Shown here: positions 33,021 through 39,122 of the stretch, in pieces
Numbering within the stretch: position 1 is the stretch's first letter
Layout of the letters: each line of letters starts with the position of its first letter
Assembly (NCBI GenBank): GCA_003138795.1
Contig: PLHC01000164.1
Location: 1,018-41,302, forward strand
DNA length: 40,285 nucleotides
Reading direction: 5' to 3'
Source: Granulicella sp.
GTDB lineage: Bacteria > Acidobacteriota > Terriglobia > Terriglobales > Acidobacteriaceae
The notes under the pieces: generated by a model
The model's input: only the letters and a program-made list of their open reading frames with translations
What the model was told of the DNA's origin: nothing
Database searches by the model: none
Position numbers and translations under genes: made by a program

Positions 33021-34547
33021 ATGAGCAGTGCGGCGCAATGCGACGAAACACCCGAAAGCTACCTTTCCACGGGCACGGAGGGCGGCGCTGGGGTGAGGCA
33101 GCTTGCAGCAGAGCGGCTGGCGGCGCATCGCAGCCGGCGGGCGGTGGTCGAAGGCCGCGATGCACAGGAGCGGCGGGAGCAGACTGAGGCGCAGGCAGCG
33201 ATACGGCTGCAGGCACGTCGCGATGCGGCCCGCGCAGATGTGCATCCAGACGCATCGCGGGTGAGGGAGGCGGTTGCTGCGCGGTATCAGCAGAGCGTGA
33301 GCTATCGCGAGTTTCTCGCCGCCGAGGCGCAGCGGGCGCTGGAACGGGCGCAGGCCAAGGCAGAGGTCGCGGTGCGCAGTGCAAAGGCTGTGGCTGCAGC
33401 GCAACGACAGCTTCTGGAGGAGATCGAGCAGTGGAACCAGCCTGAGATGGCTGCAAGCGCAGACGCGGGCGAGTCGTTCAGCGAGCCGCCGCTGCTGGAG
33501 ATCGTTGAGCCGCGCGCTGTTCGTTCCGTTGCGAGTGCAGCAGCAAGCGCGGGGGATCAACGCGCACAGGCAAAAGCGCATGAAGAGGCGAGCGTTGAGT
33601 TGCCGTGCAAAGCCGTTGAGTTGCCGCGCAAAGCATTGCCACCTGCAGCGCTGCCACCCGCAGCGCTGCCACCCGCACGATTGCAGGTGCGGCTGCATGA
33701 GGAGATGGAGCTGGCTTCGGAAGCGAGCACGTTTTATGTGCCCGCGACGACGGCTCGGGTAGCTGCCGAAGAACTCGCCGAGCTGGATGAGGAGATTGAG
33801 TTTCGCCGGGCTCCGGAGTTTGAAGACCTGATGCTGGAGACACAGCCGATCCAGGCCAACATTATCGAGTTTCCACGGCAGCTGGTTGCCTCGCGCAGGG
33901 CGCGACCACGGCTGGCGGAGGGACCTCTGCGCGAGGATGGCACACCGCCGCCGCAGTTGCGCATCTTCGAGGTTGAGCCGGAGCAGATCTCGATAGAGCC
34001 GGAGCTGGCTGCGCCGGCTGAAGCGCCGGAGTGGCAGGGATTGCTGCTGGGGGATGGGATGTCGGTGAAGATCGACGCAGACGTCAGCATGTCTCCGCAG
34101 CTCGAGGCGCAGCTTGAGCTCGACCAGCAGCTGTATGTGGCACCAATGCGGCGGCGGATGCTGTCGGTGGCGGTAGACGCGCTCTGCGTCGGAGCCGGGT
34201 TTGCAGGATTTGCGGCGGCGGCTTTGAAGATTGCCGGACAAGCCCTGCGCGAGACTCCGCTGCCCCTGCTGGGCGGAGCGGCTGCGGGCACGATCATGGT
34301 GTTTGCTGTGCTGTACCAGCTGCTGTTCTTCACGCTGAATGAGGCGACACCGGGGATGCGCGCTACGCGCCTCGCCTTCTGCACGTTCAATGAGAAGAAC
34401 CCGACGCGCAAGGCGCTGCGGCGGCGGCTGGTGTCGACGGCGCTGGCGGCCTGCCCGCTGGGATTGGGACTGGTGTGGACGGTGCTGGATAGCGATCGGC
34501 TGGGGTGGCATGACCGCATGTCGCGCATGTATCCGCGGGCGTACTAG
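33021..34547 (+). CDS. RDD-family membrane protein with long charged N-terminal region
   Basis: The RDD domain is a small membrane domain of largely unknown, possibly transport, function. The 508-residue protein devotes about residues 1-370 to a Glu/Arg/Ala-rich, probably disordered or coiled-coil region; residues 20-140 have coiled-coil character. Short degenerate repeats LPPAALPPAALPPA occur near 208-222. The RDD domain follows (about 374-508) with APMRRRMLSVAVDALCVG, a NEATPGMRATRL loop and RLGWHDRMSRMYPRAY at the end. AAGGA lies 9 bases before the ATG. The stop codon TAG falls inside the first unit of the downstream heptamer repeat. Confidence 0.88.
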   Translation: MSSAAQCDETPESYLSTGTEGGAGVRQLAAERLAAHRSRRAVVEGRDAQERREQTEAQAAIRLQARRDAARADVHPDASRVREAVAARYQQSVSYREFLAAEAQRALERAQAKAEVAVRSAKAVAAAQRQLLEEIEQWNQPEMAASADAGESFSEPPLLEIVEPRAVRSVASAAASAGDQRAQAKAHEEASVELPCKAVELPRKALPPAALPPAALPPARLQVRLHEEMELASEASTFYVPATTARVAAEELAELDEEIEFRRAPEFEDLMLETQPIQANIIEFPRQLVASRRARPRLAEGPLREDGTPPPQLRIFEVEPEQISIEPELAAPAEAPEWQGLLLGDGMSVKIDADVSMSPQLEAQLELDQQLYVAPMRRRMLSVAVDALCVGAGFAGFAAAALKIAGQALRETPLPLLGGAAAGTIMVFAVLYQLLFFTLNEATPGMRATRLAFCTFNEKNPTRKALRRRLVSTALAACPLGLGLVWTVLDSDRLGWHDRMSRMYPRAY

Positions 34548-34612
34548 GTACTAGATACTAGGAAGTAGGAAATAGGAAATAGGAAGTAGGAAGTAGGAAA
34601 TAGGAAGTGAGG
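34542..34612 (+). repeat. Heptamer repeat array, left arm of the four-helix-bundle cassette
   Basis: Ten consecutive 7-bp units (the last imperfect) of consensus (T/A)A(C/G/A)TAGG run from the RDD stop codon to five bases before the next gene. Early units read TACTAGG, later ones AAGTAGG or AAATAGG. The segment 34581-34600 is the exact reverse complement of 34975-34994. Confidence 0.9.
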
Positions 34613-34616
34613 TCTT

Positions 34617-34967
34617 GTGGCGGAGGGATATCGGGACCTGATTGTGTGGCAGCGCGCTGTGCAGATGAGTGTCGCGCTATATCGGCTGACAAGCGACTTT
34701 CCGCGCGAAGAACTGTATGGGCTGAGCAGTCAGCTGCGCCGGGCGGGAGTGTCTGTGGCAAGCAATATCGCCGAGGGATGGGGTCGGCAGTCAGACGGGG
34801 AGTACAAACAGTTTCTCGGAATGGCACGTGGCTCAAATCTCGAAGTCCAGACCCAAATGGTGATCGCATCTGAGCCGGGCTTCGGTGATCCTGTAAGAGG
34901 CAAGCTATGCAATGGCCTCTCGGAGGAGGTCAGCAAGATGCTGGTTGCACTCATGCGCTCCATCTAA
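34617..34967 (+). CDS. Four-helix-bundle protein (TIGR02436, 23S rRNA intervening-sequence protein family)
   Basis: Family of small alpha-helical proteins first found in intervening sequences of 23S rRNA and related to Avd, the accessory protein of diversity-generating retroelements; their function is not established. The 116-residue protein has the family landmarks DLIVWQRAVQMSVALY (near 7-22), FPREELYGLSSQLRR (28-42), VSVASNIAEGWGR (45-57) and GEYKQFLGMARGSNLEVQTQ (61-80). The last helix is SEEVSKMLVALMRSI. The start is GTG at 34617 with GAGG four bases upstream. The gene is bracketed by inverted heptamer repeats and fills almost the whole space between two unrelated convergent genes, suggesting an inserted cassette. 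Confidence 0.92.
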   Translation: MAEGYRDLIVWQRAVQMSVALYRLTSDFPREELYGLSSQLRRAGVSVASNIAEGWGRQSDGEYKQFLGMARGSNLEVQTQMVIASEPGFGDPVRGKLCNGLSEEVSKMLVALMRSI

Positions 34968-34974
34968 AACGGTC

Positions 34975-34997
34975 TTTCCTACTTCCTACTTCCTGCC
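34975..34997 (-). repeat. Inverted heptamer repeat, right arm of the four-helix-bundle cassette
   Basis: CTTTCCT-ACTTCCT-ACTTCCT-type units, i.e. the left-arm heptamers on the opposite strand. 34975-34994 pairs perfectly over 20 bp with 34581-34600. The array stops exactly at the stop codon of the convergent cytochrome gene. Confidence 0.9.
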
Positions 34998-35474
34998 TTA
35001 TGGCTGATCGGGAGGCATGACCGCACCCGCCTGAATCCACTGTGTAATGGTGGCGATATCGGCGTCGGAGAGCTTACTCTTGGGCGGCATCGGCATGGGG
35101 TGGTCGACGGGGCCTTCGTGGCGGATCAACTGGAGGAGCAGAGATTGTTGAGGATTCCCGGGTACGATGGCGGCGCCGGTGTGGCCGCCTCGCAGCAGGC
35201 CAGTCCTGGTGGACATGATGAGGCCGCCGCGGTGGATGAAGCCGCCGTGGCAGCGATAGCAGTTGGCCTGAAAGATGGGCCGCACGCACTGGGTGTAGAA
35301 CTCCACCGAGTTGGATGCTGGAGTGGCCTTTGTGTCGCGGCCGTGTGACCGCCAGACGATCGCGGCGGCTGCCAGCAACGCGACTGTCAATGAGAGCGAG
35401 AGAGCGGCGGTCTTGCGGTTGAATATCGAGCGGAAGTTTGAGCATGGGACAGCGGCAGGCTGATTGCGGGACAT
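34998..35474 (-). CDS. PSCyt1-type monoheme cytochrome c, membrane-anchored
   Basis: Periplasmic c-type cytochrome of the type common in Planctomycetes and Acidobacteriota (PSCyt1 / cytochrome C domain). The 158-residue protein has an N-terminal anchor (about 23-42). The heme motif CYRCH lies in VRPIFQANCYRCHGG near 66-80, followed by RGGLIMSTRTGLLRGG and the axial-Met candidates in HPMPMPPKSKLSDADI. The ATG at 35474 was chosen because GGAG lies 9 bases upstream; a TTG 18 codons earlier lacks one. It usually occurs fused to larger DUF1549-type proteins, but here stands alone. The gene ends exactly at the inverted repeat. Confidence 0.87.
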   Translation of the reverse strand: MSRNQPAAVPCSNFRSIFNRKTAALSLSLTVALLAAAAIVWRSHGRDTKATPASNSVEFYTQCVRPIFQANCYRCHGGFIHRGGLIMSTRTGLLRGGHTGAAIVPGNPQQSLLLQLIRHEGPVDHPMPMPPKSKLSDADIATITQWIQAGAVMPPDQP

Positions 35475-35653
35475 CAAGCGAATCTCCGTAATCAACCCAC
35501 TGTAGCGCGAAAGGCGCGCATGGCCCAAAAGCGCGTTTGCGAGGCCAACGCGCAGGGTGCTGTTGCGGACAATGCCACGAATCCGAATTGGTACTATCGC
35601 GGCGATGCTGGTGGAGATAGCCTAATGAAGCTCGGCGGCTTTCGCGGCCACCT

Positions 35654-35659
35654 TAAAAT
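35654..35659 (+). promoter_or_regulatory. Candidate -10 box (TAAAAT) for the DUF5715 gene
   Basis: TAAAAT (5 of 6 consensus) ends 5 bases before the first of four consecutive ATG codons (35665-35676). No Shine-Dalgarno sequence is present. Confidence 0.4.
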
Positions 35660-35664
35660 TTGTG

Positions 35665-37254
35665 ATGATGATGATGACGCAGTGGAGGCTCGCCCGAGGG
35701 GAGCACAGCGCACGCGCGAGGATGGTGTCTCGCGCAGCAGCGGTCGTGATGGCACTGGGGGTTGCTCTGTTCTGTGCTGGGGGTTCGGCAAAGGCGGAGC
35801 CGCATCCGGTGCGCATTCGCCATGCAGCCGCAGCGCGCCAGACAGATATCGTGCAGACAGGCCGCACGAAGTTTCGCAGCGGCGGGGAAGGCCCCCGTGC
35901 GGGCAAGGGAACAGCCAGGGACACTTCATCCAAAGGTGTAGCGCAGAAGGGAAATCAAGCCAGAGGGTCGGCGAAGCGTGCTCAGAGCAAGGCCGACGCG
36001 ACGACCAGCAACGCTGGAGCGCGCGCGAAGACGCGGCGTCACGAGAAGCCCTCACGGGCTGACGGGAATGACCCGCCGCCATTCTATCGGGCGAGCGCCA
36101 CAGGCAGACGTGGCGAGCGCCAGGGCCGGCGCGTTGCGTACGAGATCGCGGCGCCTGCGCCCAGCAGGTACGAGGCAGTGCCTGCTGCGGCCGAGGTCAA
36201 GCCGCTGACGGTCAACGACTTCGTGCGTGCGGCCAGCGCTCCTCCCGCGCCTGCGAGTGAGATCTATGCGAGCGGCGAATCGCATCCCGATGAGGACGAC
36301 AGCGTGGATCTACCGCGTGCAGCACTATCGCGTGCAGCAACGCCTGCGCCGAAGCCGCTGCCGGCAAAGCGGCCAGTCGTGATGGCGAGGGTCGAGGCAG
36401 CGCCAGCGGAGAGTGCGCCGGAGCCGAATGAGCGCACAGCACCTTCGGACCTGGTGGGCGCGCCTGACGCTGCACCTGAGCGATCGACCCGGATCGCAGA
36501 GACGCGAGATGAAACGCTCGCTGCGGGGTTGCGGGCTCCGACGCGGCAGGAGCTAACCGAAGAGGTGGAGCAACCGGTGGTGTTGCCCGGGCTCTATCGG
36601 AACGGACGGTTGGTTATGCCGGCGCCGCTGAAGGGTACACGCGAGATTCTCGTCCACCAGAACCTGATGGCCGACGATGAAGGACTGCAGCGCATTCAAG
36701 ATGATTACGATCTTCGCCGGATGCGCGCCATGCGCCAACTGGTGGACTTTCCCGAGAGCGCGAGCCTGCATGTGAACCCAGAACTCGCGGGCGATCGCCG
36801 CTGCGCGCGGCCGTGGACGGTGCGCTTCGCGTCCGACACGGCGCGGGCCTTCTATGCGCGCTTTCATCAGCCGCTGCAGGTGAACTCTGCGGTGCGCACG
36901 GTGGCGTATCAGGTGCGGCTGCAACGCGTGAACGGCAATGCTGCAGGAATTGATGGCGACATGGCGTCGCCGCACCTTACGGGGCAGGCGCTGGACTTCG
37001 GCAAGCGTGGCATGAGCACGGAGCAGATTGCGTGGATGCGCATGTATCTGCTGCCGCTGATGCAGGCTGGCAAGCTCGACGTGGAAGAGGAGTTTCAGCA
37101 GTCGTGCTTCCACATCAGCGTGTATCGCACGTATTTCCCGAATTTGACGAATTTGCCTGCGACGAGGCGGCGTTCGGCCGCGCGGAGTGAGGTCGCGCAA
37201 CTGCATGAGCCGCGAGTGCCGAAGGTTTCGTCGCGTGCGGATCTGGATCAGTAG
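35665..37254 (+). CDS. DUF5715-family, M15-peptidase-like secreted protein
   Basis: Likely acts on, or binds, cell-wall peptides; activity is inferred from fold resemblance only. The 529-residue reading starts at a run of four ATG codons (MMMMTQW); an ATG at 35722 before VSRAAAVVMALGVALFCAGG would give a cleaner signal peptide. After the signal comes about 250 residues of basic then Pro/Ala-rich disordered sequence. The C-terminal domain (about 310-500) carries the M15/VanY-like metal motif SPHLTGQALDFGKR (His and Asp six residues apart) near 436 and a second His in CFHISVY near 483. The long linker would let the domain reach the wall. A clear terminator follows. Confidence 0.8.
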   Translation: MMMMTQWRLARGEHSARARMVSRAAAVVMALGVALFCAGGSAKAEPHPVRIRHAAAARQTDIVQTGRTKFRSGGEGPRAGKGTARDTSSKGVAQKGNQARGSAKRAQSKADATTSNAGARAKTRRHEKPSRADGNDPPPFYRASATGRRGERQGRRVAYEIAAPAPSRYEAVPAAAEVKPLTVNDFVRAASAPPAPASEIYASGESHPDEDDSVDLPRAALSRAATPAPKPLPAKRPVVMARVEAAPAESAPEPNERTAPSDLVGAPDAAPERSTRIAETRDETLAAGLRAPTRQELTEEVEQPVVLPGLYRNGRLVMPAPLKGTREILVHQNLMADDEGLQRIQDDYDLRRMRAMRQLVDFPESASLHVNPELAGDRRCARPWTVRFASDTARAFYARFHQPLQVNSAVRTVAYQVRLQRVNGNAAGIDGDMASPHLTGQALDFGKRGMSTEQIAWMRMYLLPLMQAGKLDVEEEFQQSCFHISVYRTYFPNLTNLPATRRRSAARSEVAQLHEPRVPKVSSRADLDQ

Positions 37255-37269
37255 CCAAGTGTCCCAGGA

Positions 37270-37305
37270 GGGCGGCCGCAGAGATGCAGTCGCCCTATTT
37301 TTTTT
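37270..37305 (+). terminator. Rho-independent terminator after the DUF5715 gene
   Basis: GGGCG (37270-37274) pairs with CGCCC (37291-37295), with a smaller inner GCA/TGC pairing, and is followed by TA and eight T. It lies 15 bases after the stop, between convergent genes. Confidence 0.75.
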
Positions 37306-37309
37306 GCAA

Positions 37310-37501
37310 CTACGGATTCGGATTCGGTGGGACCTTCGCGCCCATCCTGCGGGCTTTGGAGAGGCCGATGGCGATGGCCTGTTTCGGGTTGGTCACCGTC
37401 TTGCCGCTGCGACCGCTCTTGAGCGTACCCTGATGCATCTCGTGCAACTCGATCTCAACCTGCTTGCCGGAGGATGGGCTGTACTTGCGCGTGGAGTTCA
37501 T
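37310..37501 (-). CDS. DUF6496 small basic protein
   Basis: Short basic protein of unknown function, of a type often seen near stress genes. The 63-residue protein has the family pattern HEMHQGTLKSGRSGKTVTN followed by PKQAIAIGLSKARRMGAKVP, ending NPNP. The ATG at 37501 was chosen because AGGAGG lies 9 bases upstream; upstream in-frame ATGs would read through that site. The conserved KSGRSG and KQAIAIGLS motifs make the family clear. Nucleic-acid binding is possible from the charge but unproven. Confidence 0.82.
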   Translation of the reverse strand: MNSTRKYSPSSGKQVEIELHEMHQGTLKSGRSGKTVTNPKQAIAIGLSKARRMGAKVPPNPNP

Positions 37502-37577
37502 TGCGGTGAACCTCCTGGTTGCCATGGGGGTGGAATCTCCACTGAAGTTGGAGCACAAGCACACAAACTTCGTTGCA

Positions 37578-39095
37578 TCAGGGGGTGTGGGGTTTGCGGC
37601 GAAGGATGAAGAACCCGATCAACAGCCCGACGCCGAGGGCGATGTAGAACAGCCTGCTGTGGTTATGGTTGAGATTGCCGTCCTTCCATGCAGCGTAGGT
37701 TGCGTTGAGGTCGGCGGCAAGGCCGGGGATGGTAACCGCGTTGAACGGCCCGCTCCCATTGGCTGCGGGAGCGATGGGTAACGACCCGAAGATGCGTGCA
37801 GGCTCGGGCTTGAGGCCGTCGCGGTCCTTGGGGATGGCGGCGATGAGGGCGTTGATCTCAGCGTCGCGGGGGTCGTCGAAGAGCGCCGTATCGGCGGTGT
37901 TGGGGAAGAGAGTGACCTTGCTGGTCAGCTTTTGCTCGATGGCAGAGACGCCGTCCTGGCAGACGCCGAGCGCGTAGTAGCCACCGAAAGGAAGCGTCGG
38001 ATGCGCGGCGTGCAAGTGAACGTAGGCGACGGTCATGAGGCCGGCGAGTCGCGTGACCTCGAGAGCGTCGGAGCCGCGGTACTCGTGGGCGTTGCGCTCG
38101 AGCACCCAGGGCTGATCGAGGGTATCCATGGTGCGCCACTCGCTCTTGCCGTCGATGCCGAAGTAGTAGCTGATGTCGGCGTTGAAGGTGGCGGAATGGA
38201 TGTGCCACTCGTACTCGGCATGCGCGGCGGGGACGAGAAGATGGCGGCCGCCGCTGTGCGGGATGATGAGCCGCGAGTCGATCCAGAAGGGCATCATCAC
38301 GTCTTGCGCTGGCCCGGAAGGGCCGCGGGTGCTGAAGTGGAAGTGACCGAAGTTGGCGAAGTAGCGCGCGTCATCGACGGTGATGGTGTCGCCGGAGGCG
38401 GCGAGCGCGGCGATGAGTTGCTCGGGCGTCGTCGCCTGATGTTCATGCGTGGTGACGACGAAGGCCTGCGCGCCATCGAGCGCGTTGGCGGCGAGACGGT
38501 TGAGAGCGTCGGCGAGGCGCTGGCTCTCGGCGTGCTCCGGCGCTAGGTCGTTGGGCCCATCGCCGCGGGTTACGCCGGAGCCGAGGTCTGTGACGATGCC
38601 TTCGGTGGTGAAGCCGGGGAGCGTAGAGGGCTGGTCGAGGGAGATGGTCTCGGCCTTGTTGAGCGCGTACGGGCCAAGGTCGAGATACTCGAGGGCCTGG
38701 GCTTCGGTCGCTGGTGCACCGGGGTGAACGGCTGAGGTTTGTTCGAGGTTCTGGTTCTTGCCCGCGATATGGCCGGCGACGCGGATGGTGGGATTGATTG
38801 CGCGCATGGTCCAGCCGGGGAAGCGGTCGAGGCCCTGCCAGTCGCTGCCGAGGATGCGCTTGCGGAGCTCGTTGAGCAGCGCGGGCGTGAGCAGCGCCGG
38901 GCCTATTTTGCCGCCCTTGTCGATCTGGTCGAGCAGCTTGTCAGTGAAGCCGGGCTGCGCGGAGAGCTGCCGCATCATCTGCGAGAGCAGGATGGTGTTC
39001 GGCGGCATTGGCGTCTCTGGGACGACGTAGGTCTTGCGGCAGCCGGAGACTGCGAGCAGCGTGCAGACCAGTGCGAGCTTGGGGGCGAGGCGCAT
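37578..39095 (-). CDS. Unknown lipoprotein with C-terminal transmembrane helix
   Basis: I do not recognise a characterised family. The 505-residue protein has a lipoprotein signal ending LLAVSGC19, a large soluble region and a C-terminal helix LFYIALGVGLLIGFFIL (near 482-498) followed by a basic tail RRKPHTP. It would therefore be held at both ends, with the bulk outside the cytoplasm. The soluble part has several His/aromatic clusters, YFANFGHFHFSTRG near 248, EYEWHIHSATFNADISYYFG near 297 and VAYVHLHAAH near 357, which could bind a metal. The ATG at 39095 has TCTAAT exactly 6 bases upstream and no Shine-Dalgarno sequence. It lies 27 bases after gatB on the same strand. Confidence 0.82.
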   Translation of the reverse strand: MRLAPKLALVCTLLAVSGCRKTYVVPETPMPPNTILLSQMMRQLSAQPGFTDKLLDQIDKGGKIGPALLTPALLNELRKRILGSDWQGLDRFPGWTMRAINPTIRVAGHIAGKNQNLEQTSAVHPGAPATEAQALEYLDLGPYALNKAETISLDQPSTLPGFTTEGIVTDLGSGVTRGDGPNDLAPEHAESQRLADALNRLAANALDGAQAFVVTTHEHQATTPEQLIAALAASGDTITVDDARYFANFGHFHFSTRGPSGPAQDVMMPFWIDSRLIIPHSGGRHLLVPAAHAEYEWHIHSATFNADISYYFGIDGKSEWRTMDTLDQPWVLERNAHEYRGSDALEVTRLAGLMTVAYVHLHAAHPTLPFGGYYALGVCQDGVSAIEQKLTSKVTLFPNTADTALFDDPRDAEINALIAAIPKDRDGLKPEPARIFGSLPIAPAANGSGPFNAVTIPGLAADLNATYAAWKDGNLNHNHSRLFYIALGVGLLIGFFILRRKPHTP

Positions 39096-39101
39096 GACGG
39101 G

Positions 39102-39107
39102 ATTAGA
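39102..39107 (-). promoter_or_regulatory. Candidate -10 box (TCTAAT) for the unknown lipoprotein gene
   Basis: TCTAAT (5 of 6 consensus) on the minus strand ends exactly 6 bases before the ATG at 39095, within the 27-base gap after gatB. No clear -35 is seen. Confidence 0.4.
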
Positions 39108-39122
39108 CGCTGATTGCGTTTT

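Noticed and set aside
34617-34967. Diversity-generating retroelement based on the Avd-like four-helix protein
   Set aside because: No reverse transcriptase, template/variable repeat pair or target gene with such a repeat is present nearby.
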